Positions 1-7,704 of a stretch of 25,765 bases of DNA are shown here, piece by piece. The translations under genes were made by a program, and so were the position numbers. Source of the stretch: Rhodospirillaceae bacterium UBA4479. Lineage in GTDB: Bacteria > Pseudomonadota > Alphaproteobacteria > Rhodospirillales > Casp-alpha2. The stretch spans positions 1 through 25,765 of the forward strand of contig DGNZ01000068.1 of assembly GCA_002389175.1 (NCBI GenBank). Reading direction: 5' to 3'. Positions within the stretch are counted from its first letter, which is position 1; every line of letters starts with the position of its first letter. The notes under the pieces are model-generated. The model ran no database searches. It was not told the DNA's origin and worked only from the letters and a program-made list of their open reading frames with translations.

Positions 1-352
1 TCAGGCGATGAATTTCATCAATGAACAGCACATCGCCCGCATCCAAGTTCGTCAGGATCGCGGCCAGATCACCAGCCTTGGCAATCACCGGACCGGATGT
101 CGCACGAAACCCCACGCCCATTTCCTTGGCGACGATGGACGATAGCGTCGTCTTGCCCAATCCAGGCGGGCCAAAGAACAGCACATGATCGAGTGCTTCG
201 TTCCGCTGAATAGATGCTTCGACGAAAACTTTTAGATTGCTTCGGACTTTTGGTTGGCCGACGAAATCATCAAGCCGTTGTGGGCGAAGGGCGACGTCTT
301 GCACGTCACCTTCGATCTTATCAGGTTCAATGATGCGGTCTTCTTCGCTCAT
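1..352 (-). CDS. ruvB: Holliday junction branch-migration ATPase RuvB (N-terminal part, cut by window edge)
   Basis: RuvB is the AAA+ hexameric motor that, with RuvA, drives Holliday junction branch migration during recombinational repair. The gene reads leftward from an ATG at 350-352, and only the first 117 codons are inside the window. Visible are the N-terminal segment LRPQRLDDFVGQ, the Walker A loop GPPGLGKTT (about residues 60-68) and the Walker B/DEIH segment LFIDEIHRL at the very edge. The C-terminal lid and winged-helix domains lie beyond position 1. It starts just before the ruvA stop codon at 353-355, so ruvC, ruvA and ruvB are almost certainly co-transcribed and translationally coupled. 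Nothing in the visible part suggests a defect. Confidence 0.97.
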   Translation of the reverse strand, partial: MSEEDRIIEPDKIEGDVQDVALRPQRLDDFVGQPKVRSNLKVFVEASIQRNEALDHVLFFGPPGLGKTTLSSIVAKEMGVGFRATSGPVIAKAGDLAAILTNLDAGDVLFIDEIHRL

Positions 353-1000
353 CTAACCGCGCGCCCCTGGTCCGGTGTCAGCGGGTGCCAACCGGGATAA
401 TCCACCCCGGATAAGGGCCGCAACATCGGCACCCTCGCCCAATTCACCAGCAGTTTCTGAAACTGCCCCAAAAGCCTGGGACGCGTTGTAGCCCAAATTC
501 ACCAGCGCCGAGACCGCGTCTGAAACTGTATTCCCAGCCGCAGGCGCACTGCCCTTTGCTGCCTTGCCGGTGGCCGCTGCCAAGGTCTGGTTGAGTGCGA
601 TGGCGCCCACTTTGTCTTTAAGTTCTGAGGCAATTCGGGCCGCTAATTTGGGGCCTACACCAGGGGCACGGGTGATCGTGGCTTTGTCTTGGGCAGCAAT
701 CGCCTGACTAATTTCATCGGGGCTTAAGGCGCTTTGGATCGCCAGGCCTACTTTTGCGCCAACGCCCTGCACCGTTGTTAGAAGCTTGAACCAATCACGT
801 TCGGTCGTATCGGCGAAACCATAAAGATGAATGTGATCCTCGCGAACATGGGTTTCGATCACCACTGTGACCGCATCACCAACGGCCATGCTGCCCAACG
901 TTCTGGACGATGCGAACACGTGATAGCCCACGCCATTCACATCGACGATCAACCAATCATCACCCAGTTCTTCGACGATGCCTTTTAAGCGTGCGATCAT
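353..1000 (-). CDS. ruvA: Holliday junction DNA-binding protein RuvA
   Basis: RuvA tetramers hold the four-way DNA junction and load RuvB. The 215-aa product begins MIARLKG, the usual start of the family. An in-frame upstream ATG at 1060 lies inside ruvC and would add 20 residues, so I chose the ATG at 998-1000. The OB-fold N-terminal domain covers about residues 1-62. Helix-hairpin-helix motifs follow (VQGVGAKVGLAIQS and APGVGPKLAARIASELKDK), then an Ala/Gly-rich linker and the C-terminal RuvB-binding domain (VSALVNLGYNASQA). Its start overlaps the ruvC stop in an ATGA arrangement, which indicates translational coupling. Confidence 0.96.
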   Translation of the reverse strand: MIARLKGIVEELGDDWLIVDVNGVGYHVFASSRTLGSMAVGDAVTVVIETHVREDHIHLYGFADTTERDWFKLLTTVQGVGAKVGLAIQSALSPDEISQAIAAQDKATITRAPGVGPKLAARIASELKDKVGAIALNQTLAAATGKAAKGSAPAAGNTVSDAVSALVNLGYNASQAFGAVSETAGELGEGADVAALIRGGLSRLAPADTGPGARG

Positions 1001-1503
1001 GTCGCCATTCTCGCCAAAGCCTTCACCCGCTCTGCGCTGCCACGATGGTGCGCGTGACATATCGCGACGGCCAGCGCATCGGCCGCATCGGCGGTCGCAA
1101 TCTGCGCACCGGGCAGCAATGTCTTCACCATCATCTGGATTTGTTCTTTTTGTGCATGACCTGATCCCACCACAGTTTTTTTGACGAGGTTCGGCAGGTA
1201 TTCTGCAACGTATAACCCGGCCAATGCAGGTACCAACATGACGACGCCCCTGGCTTGACCAAGTTTTAGCGTCGATACCGGGTTCTTATTCACGAACGTT
1301 TCTTCGACCGCCGCTTCTTCAGGGTGATGTTCTGCGATCACCTCTTGCAGGCCTGCATGCAGTTCAACCAGCCGATCTGACAAGCTCGCCTTGGGAGACG
1401 TGCGAACAGTACCGTCGGCAACATGACGCAATCGATTGCCATCGACATCGATCACACCCCAACCGGTGTTTAGTAATCCAGGATCGAAGCCGATCAATCG
1501 CAC
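997..1503 (-). CDS. ruvC: Holliday junction resolvase RuvC
   Basis: RuvC is the dimeric, Mg-dependent endonuclease that resolves Holliday junctions after RuvAB migration. The 168-aa protein has the RNase H-like fold signatures MRLIGFDPGLLNTGWG at the N terminus, VEETFVNKNP in the middle and TADAADALAVAICHAH near the C terminus. The four acidic catalytic positions are D7, E67 (approximately), D139 and D142, matching the known D/E/D/D set. The length is normal for the family. It lies 13 bp downstream of yebC and overlaps ruvA by 4 bp, the common alphaproteobacterial order yebC-ruvC-ruvA-ruvB. Confidence 0.96.
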   Translation of the reverse strand: MRLIGFDPGLLNTGWGVIDVDGNRLRHVADGTVRTSPKASLSDRLVELHAGLQEVIAEHHPEEAAVEETFVNKNPVSTLKLGQARGVVMLVPALAGLYVAEYLPNLVKKTVVGSGHAQKEQIQMMVKTLLPGAQIATADAADALAVAICHAHHRGSAERVKALARMAT

Positions 1504-1516
1504 GTTCGCTCCTATC

Positions 1517-2260
1517 TTAAGCGCTCAGGCGCTCCATCACATCATCAGGAATATCGAAATTAGCCGACACGGCTTGGACGTCATCGTTGTCTTCGAGCGC
1601 TTCGATCAGTTTTAACAATGTACCCGCAGCATCTTCATCGACCGCAATTAAATTTTGCGGCTTCCACTCAAGCCCTGCACTTTCAGGATCACCAAATTTT
1701 TCTGCCAACGCATCACGCACATCAGCAAAATCGTTCGGATCGCAAATCAACGTGTGACTTTCATCGTCGCTCTCTACGTCGGAGGCCCCTGCTTCCAGAC
1801 CCGCTTCGAACATCGCATCTGCGTCCGCTTTGTCGGCTGGAAATACCAATTGTCCAACGCGATCAAACATGAACGCGACGCTGCCGGTTTCACCCAAGTT
1901 GCCACCATTTTTGGAAAACGTGGAACGGACTTCGGATGCTGCGCGGTTACGGTTATCTGTCAAAATCTCTACGATGATGGCGATGCCGCCGGGCCCATAA
2001 CCCTCGTAGCGGATTTCTTCGAAATTGTCGGTATCGCCGCCAACACCCTTTTGAATGGCGCGTTTGATATTGTCATTCGGCATGTTTTGGCCGCGTGCGT
2101 TGGCAATCGCGAGACGCAGCGCCGGATTGAAGCCGGGGTCTTCACCCGCACGTGCTGCAATCGAAATTTCTTTACCTAACTTCGCAAATACCTTGGCGCG
2201 CTTTTTGTCCTGCGCGCCCTTGCGATGCATGATATTTTTAAACTTTGAATGGCCTGCCAT
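1517..2260 (-). CDS. yebC: YebC/PmpR family protein (TACO1-like translation/transcription factor)
   Basis: This is a 247-aa member of the YebC/TACO1 family. Members were described as DNA-binding regulators (PmpR) and more recently linked to ribosome stalling relief on proline stretches; which role applies here cannot be read from sequence. The start MAGHSKFKNIMHRKGAQDKKR is the family hallmark, so I place the start at 2258-2260, not at the in-frame ATG 27 bp upstream. Further family segments are NMPNDNIKRAIQKG, YEGYGPGGIAIIVE and NRNRAASEVRSTFSKNGGN. It heads the ruvCAB cluster. The 172 bp between it and the next gene upstream hold no gene and are a likely promoter location, though I found no convincing -35/-10 pair. 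Confidence 0.95.
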   Translation of the reverse strand: MAGHSKFKNIMHRKGAQDKKRAKVFAKLGKEISIAARAGEDPGFNPALRLAIANARGQNMPNDNIKRAIQKGVGGDTDNFEEIRYEGYGPGGIAIIVEILTDNRNRAASEVRSTFSKNGGNLGETGSVAFMFDRVGQLVFPADKADADAMFEAGLEAGASDVESDDESHTLICDPNDFADVRDALAEKFGDPESAGLEWKPQNLIAVDEDAAGTLLKLIEALEDNDDVQAVSANFDIPDDVMERLSA

Positions 2261-2432
2261 ATCCCAATACCCATATTTTTTCGTCAATCACATCGCAGAC
2301 CGCCATCACGCGAACCCTGCGAATCTATGCATTCTACAACCTGCAGCCCCTTGTTGAACACCGGACTGTGTGAACTTCAACTTTTTTATAAACCGCGTTG
2401 GACACCGCACCGAATGGCAGCGGCGATAGAAT

Positions 2433-3248
2433 TTAAGTTTTCGGCATCGCCTTGGGCAAATGCGCACCAATTCGAAGCGGCTGAATGCTTTTGGCCAAAC
2501 CTGTTTTATCGTCAGTTATAATGTAGCTGCCACAGAGCGTCCCGTCTTCGGTCGCAGGTTCCAACCGCACTCGTTCTCCCTTGGTTACGAACCGAGAAAC
2601 CGCGCCTTCTTTGCGCATTCCGATGACTGAATCATAATCGCCCGTCATACCCAAATCGGTCTGATATGCAGTGCCACCCGGCAGCACCCAGGTATCGGCC
2701 GTCGGCACATGGGTGTGCGTTCCAACCACTGCTGTCACACGGCCATCCAGGAAATGCCCCATCGATTGCTTTTCGCTCGTTGCCTCGCCGTGCAGATCGA
2801 CAAGAATGACATCGACATCGCGTTTAAGTTTATATCGCTCCAACAAAGTCTGCATCGCTTGGAATGGATCATCCAATAGTTCCATGAACAATCGGCACAT
2901 CACATTCACCACAAGGACACGTTTGTCATCTGCAGTTTTGTATATGCCAAAGCCCTTGCCCGGCGTATCGGGCAGATAATTGATCGGACGGATAACTTTA
3001 TCATCACGATCCATGTGGCTGATGATTTCACGCTGATCGAACACATGGTTGCCCGTGGTCACACAGTCGGCGCCCGATTGATAAAAGGTCTCACACATAT
3101 TTCCGGTGATTCCGAACCCGTGGGCCGCATTTTCACCGTTAATGACAACAAAATCGACTTTCAGGCGTTCGCGCAATCGGGGCAACTCGGCATTCACAAC
3201 GGCCCGGCCAGCACTTCCGACGACATCGCCAATCATCAAAATTCTCAT
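2433..3248 (-). CDS. TIGR00282 / YmdB-type metallophosphoesterase
   Basis: The 271-aa protein belongs to the calcineurin-like phosphoesterase family that includes Bacillus YmdB and Deinococcus DR1281, which hydrolyse 2',3'- and possibly 3',5'-cyclic nucleotides. Metal-binding motifs are all present: IGDVVGSAGR at the N terminus, NGENAAHGFGIT, TTGNHVFDQ, DLHGEATSEK and VGTHTHVPTAD. The Asp, Asn and His ligands appear intact and the length is normal. It is 30 bp downstream of the cyclo-ligase gene on the same strand. The cellular role is not established in alphaproteobacteria. The presence of an adenylate cyclase at 13826-15607 is worth noting but gives no proof of a link. Confidence 0.93.
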   Translation of the reverse strand: MRILMIGDVVGSAGRAVVNAELPRLRERLKVDFVVINGENAAHGFGITGNMCETFYQSGADCVTTGNHVFDQREIISHMDRDDKVIRPINYLPDTPGKGFGIYKTADDKRVLVVNVMCRLFMELLDDPFQAMQTLLERYKLKRDVDVILVDLHGEATSEKQSMGHFLDGRVTAVVGTHTHVPTADTWVLPGGTAYQTDLGMTGDYDSVIGMRKEGAVSRFVTKGERVRLEPATEDGTLCGSYIITDDKTGLAKSIQPLRIGAHLPKAMPKT

Positions 3249-3278
3249 CCGGTCAGTGCTTTCATTCTAGGCTACCTG

Positions 3279-3866
3279 TTAGCGCGCTTTGGCACGTATG
3301 ACTTGTTTTTCAGTTGCAATCCACTGCAATGCCCGATCATGGGGACCACGGGGCACGGTATCTACTTGTTGGGCTGAAAATGCAACGCCCACGGTCGTTA
3401 TCGGAGCATCCAATTCAAGTTTTTCAATGGTCCGATCATAGAACCCACCACCATATCCCAATCGATATCCATCCGCATCGAAAGCCAGCAATGGCACCAA
3501 AAGGACTTCGGGAATGATCTCTGGTTCAGACGGTAAAGGCTCGGACGTGCCGAATGCACCGGGCACCAATTCTTCGCCCACGAACCATTTCCGAAATATT
3601 AGCGGCTGGGCCTTTGCCATCACAACCGGCAGCCCTGTGACGTGACCCAAATCGGTCAGCGCACGCATCGTGGGCAATGTATCGATCTCTGAGCCAATCG
3701 GCAGAAATGCACTGACGTGATACGGAAGGCTCAGGCCCAACTGGATTGCGTTATTGAGAATCTGATCGCGAAGCTGATCCCCGGCATTGGGATTTTCGCT
3801 CGCAGCGCGGTTTCTGATTTCGGCAGCTTCAATGCGGGCCGATTTCTTAATTTCGTCGATGCTCAT
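3279..3866 (-). CDS. ygfA: 5-formyltetrahydrofolate cyclo-ligase
   Basis: This enzyme (EC 6.3.3.2) uses ATP to convert 5-formyl-THF to 5,10-methenyl-THF in one-carbon metabolism. The 195-aa protein carries the family signature LLAFDADGYRLGYGGGFYDRTIEKL near residues 128-152, an N-terminal helical segment, and PIGSEIDT in the substrate region. The length is normal. It is immediately downstream of the 6S RNA, the same order (zapA, ssrS, ygfA) seen in many proteobacteria, where 6S RNA and this gene can share a primary transcript. Its start is MSIDEIKKSARIEAAEIR with ATG at 3864-3866. Confidence 0.95.
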   Translation of the reverse strand: MSIDEIKKSARIEAAEIRNRAASENPNAGDQLRDQILNNAIQLGLSLPYHVSAFLPIGSEIDTLPTMRALTDLGHVTGLPVVMAKAQPLIFRKWFVGEELVPGAFGTSEPLPSEPEIIPEVLLVPLLAFDADGYRLGYGGGFYDRTIEKLELDAPITTVGVAFSAQQVDTVPRGPHDRALQWIATEKQVIRAKAR

Positions 3867-3887
3867 TGAATGCGCTCAGATATTAAT

Positions 3888-4060
3888 GGTACGACGAGCC
3901 ACATAAGCCGATGACCGTGAGATCCTCCGTGGCCTGCTCTAGCAGGTGGGCGCCGTGAATACCGATCCCAGGGGACCGGCAGGGACAGCTCCCGTACGAT
4001 GGATTTAAGGCCCCAGGGATAACGATGGCCTAGCGTGCTCAGTAGCCCGCCGCCCTCTAA
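3888..4060 (-). ncRNA. ssrS: 6S RNA (SsrS), approximate ends
   Basis: The 197-bp space between zapA and the cyclo-ligase gene has no credible protein but folds as 6S RNA should. On the minus strand an 11-bp terminal stem forms between 4052-4042 (CGGCGGGCTAC) and 3902-3892 (GTGGCTCGTCG), with G-U pairs. Inside is a long rod with conserved-looking pieces such as ATCCCTGGGGCC (around 4020-4010) facing GGTCCCCTGGGAT (around 3975-3963). These form the central region that mimics an open promoter and binds sigma70-RNA polymerase. Position between zapA and ygfA is the classic ssrS locus. The 74-codon open frame across it is chance. Ends are estimated from the stem, not from data. Confidence 0.9.
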
Positions 4061-4061
4061 C

Positions 4062-4397
4062 CTAGGAACCTTCGAGCCTCGCGGCAATGCTTTCGATGCG
4101 TTCGGCGATGTTTTCCAGGCTTTTGCTCATGCGATCTTCGGATTGGGCCGCCGCTGCGGCCCCCTTACCGCCAGATTTCATTGTTTCCGTCTCGGCATAC
4201 GCGTCAGATAATTCGTCAGCCACCAACAATGACACCATCACCAAAAGCTTGGCATCGCCAATTTGCCCTACGGCCGCAACCAATTCGCCCACACGGCGAT
4301 CAACGTACTCACCCAATCGGGTGATGTGCGCTTCTTGGCCATCATCGCATGCAAAGGTGTGTTTCCGCTCGTTCACATTGACGGTGACTTTTGCCAT
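4062..4397 (-). CDS. zapA: Cell division protein ZapA
   Basis: ZapA binds FtsZ and promotes bundling of protofilaments at the division ring. The 111-aa product opens MAKVTVNVNERKHTFACDDGQE, then a globular head with HITRLGEYVDRRV and a C-terminal helical region (LVMVSLLVADELSDAYAE, then a coiled coil to the end). This is the alphaproteobacterial ZapA pattern and length. Its ATG overlaps the stop of the upstream DUF4164 gene (TAATG), so the two are translationally coupled. It is directly followed by 6S RNA. Confidence 0.93.
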   Translation of the reverse strand: MAKVTVNVNERKHTFACDDGQEAHITRLGEYVDRRVGELVAAVGQIGDAKLLVMVSLLVADELSDAYAETETMKSGGKGAAAAAQSEDRMSKSLENIAERIESIAARLEGS

Positions 4398-4648
4398 TAC
4401 GATTTATCCTCGCCATCCAGAACAGATTCGAGGCGAGCAATTGTCTCGGTCAGTTTTTCAGCGGCATTCAAATTGAGTGATTTCAGCTTATCGTTCTCAT
4501 CACGCAGTTTAGCTACATCTGCATCACCATTGGATTCTGCCCCCTTGGGCAGGTTGGCACTGGCCGTATCCAATCGATGAACGGCTGCTTCTAGGCGTTC
4601 TAACGCGCGGTCTACCCGCGATGCTTTTGCGATAGTCGGTGACGACAT
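4397..4648 (-). CDS. DUF4164-type small coiled-coil protein
   Basis: This 83-aa acidic, mostly helical protein has an N-terminal helix (RVDRALERLEAAVHRLDTA) and a C-terminal heptad-like segment (KLRDENDKLKSLNLNAAEKL). It resembles the DUF4164 proteins that sit directly upstream of zapA in alphaproteobacteria. The layout is comparable to ZapB-type coiled-coil partners, and a role in division with ZapA is a reasonable inference from the TAATG overlap, not a demonstrated fact. It is the first gene of the leftward run and lies 275 bp from the divergent gap gene. Confidence 0.82.
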   Translation of the reverse strand: MSSPTIAKASRVDRALERLEAAVHRLDTASANLPKGAESNGDADVAKLRDENDKLKSLNLNAAEKLTETIARLESVLDGEDKS

Positions 4649-4696
4649 AGTGATTCTGATCCCAGAGTGTGCGACACAGCCCCAAACTGTAGCGCT

Positions 4697-4724
4697 ACTA
4701 TGAAGTGAACATCAAAAACGTCAA
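4697..4724 (-). promoter_or_regulatory. Candidate sigma70-type promoter for the zapA-to-ruvB run
   Basis: On the minus strand TTGACG (4724-4719) is separated by 16 bp from CATAGT (4702-4697), about 50 bp upstream of the DUF4164 start at 4648. The -35 matches 5 of 6 consensus bases and the -10 matches 4 of 6. It lies in the 275-bp divergent gap between this gene and gap. I did not find an equally good promoter on the plus strand in this gap. Confidence 0.45.
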
Positions 4725-4876
4725 CTAATTCATCAAGCTTTCGTCCTAAATCACTGAATATCTTCGAACATTACCAAATGATGACTACGCGTTCGTGTCA
4801 CCATAGCAATTCAGACGTTGACCTTTGGCCTCAAAACCGTTTTTTTCCCGCTGAATAATCAAGTTTTTCAATGTTC

Positions 4877-4906
4877 GCCGCCTCCCGAAAATAACGTGAG
4901 GTCGGC
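4877..4906 (+). promoter_or_regulatory. Stem-loop in the gap 5' leader, just before its ribosome binding site
   Basis: GCCGCCTC (4877-4884) can pair with GAGGTCGGC (4898-4906), giving 8 base pairs with one bulged A and a 13-nt loop. It ends 6 nt before the strong ribosome binding site AGGAGG at 4913-4918 that sets the gap start. It has no T-run, so it is not a normal terminator. It could stabilise the mRNA or modulate translation; function is unknown. Confidence 0.4.
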
Positions 4907-4923
4907 CTTTCTAGGAGGAAACA

Positions 4924-5928
4924 ATGGCGGTACGTGTTGCCATCAACGGTTTTGGTCGAATTGGTCGTCTGGTTTTGCGCGGCATCATCGAAAGTGGTCG
5001 CAGCGACATCGAAGTTGTTGCGATTAACGACTTGGGTTCAGTCGATATGAACGCGCATTTGTTGCGCTATGACTCAACGCACGGTCGCTTCCCGCACGAC
5101 GTTAAAGTCGACGGTGACAGCATGGAGGCCGGCAAGGGCGTTATGAAAGTCACAGCAGAACGTGATCCCGCGAAACTGCCATGGGGCGAACTTAACGTCG
5201 ATATTGCGTTTGAGTGCACCGGGTTCTTTGTTGACCGCGACGGCGCTGGAAAGCACCTTGAAGCGGGCGCGAAAAAAGTTCTGATCTCGGCACCAGGCAA
5301 AGATTCCGACAAAACGATCGTATACGGCGTCAACCACGACACGCTGACCGCCGAAGACAAGATCGTATCGAACGCATCTTGCACCACGAACTGCCTGGCC
5401 CCTGTCGCATCCGTTTTGCATGACCTCATCGGCATTCAAAAAGGCTATATGACAACGATCCACGCCTTCACGGGTGATCAGCGCACATTGGATACGCTGC
5501 ATTCTGATCCTCGTCGTGCGCGGACAGCATCGGCATCATTGATCCCGACATCTACGGGTGCTGCCAAAGCGATTGGCCTGGTTATTCCAGAATTGATGGG
5601 CAAGCTTGATGGCAGCTCAATTCGTGTCCCAACGCAGAATGTTTCGCTGGTTGATCTAACGTTTGAAGCCAAGCGCGACACCTCAGCCGAAGAAATCAAC
5701 GAAGCCATGAAAGCCGCATCCGAAGGTAAGCTTATGGGTGTGTTGGGTTACAACACGGAGCCGCTGGTTTCCATCGACTTCAACCATAATCCCATGAGCT
5801 CAACATTCGATGCAACTCAGACCCAAGTGATGGAAGGCAACTTCGTTCGCGTCCTGACTTGGTACGATAACGAATGGGGCTTCTCTAACCGTATGCCTGA
5901 CACAGCTGCCGCAATGGCCGCTCTCTAA
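4924..5928 (+). CDS. gap: Glyceraldehyde-3-phosphate dehydrogenase, type I
   Basis: This enzyme oxidises glyceraldehyde-3-phosphate to 1,3-bisphosphoglycerate with NAD in cytosolic glycolysis, and runs in reverse in gluconeogenesis. The 334-aa protein has the Rossmann motif INGFGRIGR (residues 7-15), the NAD-selecting Asp in AINDLG (D36), the catalytic site SNASCTTNCLAP with C153, and H180 in TTIHAF. C-terminal segments WYDNEWGFSNRM are intact. Start choice is fixed by AGGAGG at 4913-4918. The tkt and pgk genes that often flank gap in alphaproteobacteria are missing here. The stop TAA is followed immediately by the ATG of the next gene. Confidence 0.98.
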   Translation: MAVRVAINGFGRIGRLVLRGIIESGRSDIEVVAINDLGSVDMNAHLLRYDSTHGRFPHDVKVDGDSMEAGKGVMKVTAERDPAKLPWGELNVDIAFECTGFFVDRDGAGKHLEAGAKKVLISAPGKDSDKTIVYGVNHDTLTAEDKIVSNASCTTNCLAPVASVLHDLIGIQKGYMTTIHAFTGDQRTLDTLHSDPRRARTASASLIPTSTGAAKAIGLVIPELMGKLDGSSIRVPTQNVSLVDLTFEAKRDTSAEEINEAMKAASEGKLMGVLGYNTEPLVSIDFNHNPMSSTFDATQTQVMEGNFVRVLTWYDNEWGFSNRMPDTAAAMAAL

Positions 5929-6369
5929 ATGCAATCACATTCCAGCGCGACGTTTGTCGTTCACAATTTGAGTGACGCCAAACGCGCGCTGGAAATTGCA
6001 GTTCAAGCGGAAATAGATGTTACACTGTTGAGTGCACCGTCTGCCGCCAGCCTTCTTGGTCCCCGTATATTTAATGAAATGATTGCCACGGCGATGTCCG
6101 AAATCGAATGCGATGGCATCAAAGTCGATGCCGCCATTGATTGCGGCGATACGCCAGGCCCTGCCCTTCGAGCGATCAAAGAAGGCTGCCAACATATCGT
6201 ATCCAACGCACCATCGGATGCGATTGCCAAGATCAGCCAGATCGCGACGGCATCAAACACACAAGTGACAACAGGACAGATTCCTGCACTTGATCTAGGA
6301 TCATCAAAATTGACCGATGGACAATTGCTGACCTGGGTCACCAAACAAGAGTACTCCGCGCATGCCTAA
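5929..6369 (+). CDS. Conserved-looking protein of unknown function between gap and thiE
   Basis: I do not recognise this 146-aa protein. It has no signal peptide or membrane segment and looks like a small alpha/beta soluble protein: strands such as ATFVVHNL and IDVTLLSAP, then IKVDAAIDCGDTPGPALRAIKEGCQHIVSNAP. The alternation of strands and helices, and the pairing of a CGD element with a following helix, could suit a compact Rossmann-like or half-barrel fold, but that is a guess. Its ATG directly abuts the gap stop codon with no clear Shine-Dalgarno, implying translational coupling. It overlaps the annotated thiE start by 8 bp. The coupling to gap suggests expression with central carbon metabolism, not a known role in it. 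Confidence 0.8.
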   Translation: MQSHSSATFVVHNLSDAKRALEIAVQAEIDVTLLSAPSAASLLGPRIFNEMIATAMSEIECDGIKVDAAIDCGDTPGPALRAIKEGCQHIVSNAPSDAIAKISQIATASNTQVTTGQIPALDLGSSKLTDGQLLTWVTKQEYSAHA

Positions 6370-7006
6370 ACAAGAACCGATGCCGTGCCAGCTGTATCTG
6401 ATTTCTCCACCACAGTTTGTTCCCGACGTATTTTCAGAAGATCTGAAACGTGCCATCGCTGGTGGCGTCGATGTGGTCGGGGCATTTCAGTTGCGCCTCA
6501 AAGATGTCAGTGATGATGATGTTTTGCGCGCCGCAGAGGTTTTGATGCCAATTTGTGCGGAACATGAAATTCCATTTCTTGTGAATGATCGCCCTGACTT
6601 GGCCGAAGCATCCGGTGCCGACGGCGTTCATGTCGGCCAATCTGATGCCAGTTACGATGAAGCACGTGCTATTCTGGGTGATAACAAGACCGTCGGCGTG
6701 ACGTGCCATGACAGCCGCCATTTGGCGATGACAGCGGGCGAAAAAGGTGCCGACTACGTCGCGTTTGGAGCATTTTATCCAACCACGACCAAGGAAGCGA
6801 AGCACCACCCTGAGCCAGACATTCTGGAATGGTGTTCGTCCATGACCATCCTGCCCTGCGTCGCAATTGGCGGGATAAACCAAGAAAACTGTGGCCCGTT
6901 AATCGATGCCGGTGCAGATTTCCTTGCCGTTATCAGTTCCGTTTGGGGCTATGCAGATGGGCCAGAAGCCGCGGTTGCTGCATTTGCGGAAAAACTTCAG
7001 GCTTAA
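6362..7006 (+). CDS. thiE: Thiamine-phosphate synthase ThiE
   Basis: ThiE condenses HMP pyrophosphate with the carboxylated thiazole phosphate to make thiamine phosphate. The 214-aa TIM-barrel protein keeps the expected motifs: QLRLK (residues 43-47), VNDRPDLA (74-81), HVGQSD (90-95), GVTCH (112-116), the phosphate-loop PTTTK (140-144) and IGGI (169-172). PTTTK supports true ThiE activity over the related aminase TenI. The start is uncertain: ATG 6362 overlaps the preceding gene by 8 bp, while ATG 6380 gives MPCQLYLISPP, closer to the usual N terminus. No other thi gene or TPP riboswitch is visible nearby. Confidence 0.92.
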   Translation: MPKQEPMPCQLYLISPPQFVPDVFSEDLKRAIAGGVDVVGAFQLRLKDVSDDDVLRAAEVLMPICAEHEIPFLVNDRPDLAEASGADGVHVGQSDASYDEARAILGDNKTVGVTCHDSRHLAMTAGEKGADYVAFGAFYPTTTKEAKHHPEPDILEWCSSMTILPCVAIGGINQENCGPLIDAGADFLAVISSVWGYADGPEAAVAAFAEKLQA

Positions 7007-7118
7007 ACTCGGCGATCAAAAACATAAGATTTACGTGGAACACCTTCGGCGGACCTGATAGAACCCGCGCCGATAAGCAGTTTTACACCTATCCATTATA
7101 TTTTGCAGGACGGTCGCT

Positions 7119-7688
7119 ATGAAGATTGATGGGAACGCCATTCGACCAGGAATGGTTATCGAACACCAAGGACGCCTATGGCGCGCCGCAAAAATTCAGC
7201 ACACCCAACCCGGCAAAGGCGGCGCCTACTTGCAGGTTGAGCTCAAAGATATCCGCGATGGGACAAAATTGAACGAGCGTTTCCGCTCTTCGGAAAAGGT
7301 TGAACGCGCGCGTCTGGAACAGACGGAATATCAATACCTGTTCTCTGACGGTGATATGCACACGTTTATGCATAACGAAAGCTACGACCAAATTGCGCTT
7401 TCTAGCGAAGCCGTCGGTGAACAAAGCGTGCCGTTCTTAAAAGACGGTATGAACGTAAAGATCGAAAGCTTCGAAGACGAGCCGTTGGGTGTTGAATTAC
7501 CCCAGCACGCAACGTTCGAAGTGACCGAGGCAGACGCCGTGGTCAAAGGCCAGACAGCATCTTCGTCATACAAACCAGCATTGCTGGAAAACGGCGTCAA
7601 AGTTTTGGTGCCACCTCATATCGAAGCTGGTACGCGGATCGTTGTCGATACGGACGAAGGCACTTACGTCGAACGCGCAAAAGACTAA
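7119..7688 (+). CDS. efp: Translation elongation factor P
   Basis: EF-P enters the ribosomal E site and rescues stalling at consecutive prolines. The 189-aa protein has the normal three beta-barrel layout: KOW-like domain I (MKIDGNAIRPGMVIEHQGRLW), the modification loop HTQPGKGGA with Lys at K33, then the two OB domains ending VDTDEGTYVERAKD. Lys at the loop tip fits the EpmA-type beta-lysylated or unmodified lineages, not the Arg-rhamnosylated one; no modifying enzyme is encoded in the window. A 112-bp gap separates it from thiE. The next gene, suhB, follows after 16 bp. Proline-rich targets exist in this window, for example the linker of the protein at 8606-9589. Confidence 0.97.
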   Translation: MKIDGNAIRPGMVIEHQGRLWRAAKIQHTQPGKGGAYLQVELKDIRDGTKLNERFRSSEKVERARLEQTEYQYLFSDGDMHTFMHNESYDQIALSSEAVGEQSVPFLKDGMNVKIESFEDEPLGVELPQHATFEVTEADAVVKGQTASSSYKPALLENGVKVLVPPHIEAGTRIVVDTDEGTYVERAKD

Positions 7689-7704
7689 TCCGGAAAAAAT
7701 ACAT

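Noticed and set aside
3863..4087. A 74-codon open frame on the minus strand between zapA and the cyclo-ligase gene
   Set aside because: It overlaps a clear 6S RNA structure and ends inside the neighbouring genes; no protein family resemblance.
6362..7118. TPP riboswitch at thiE and a terminator at 7046-7084
   Set aside because: No THI-box core is visible and thiE is coupled to the preceding gene. The stem TCGGCG/CGCCGA is 6 bp with a 16-nt loop and a distant T-run, too weak to call.
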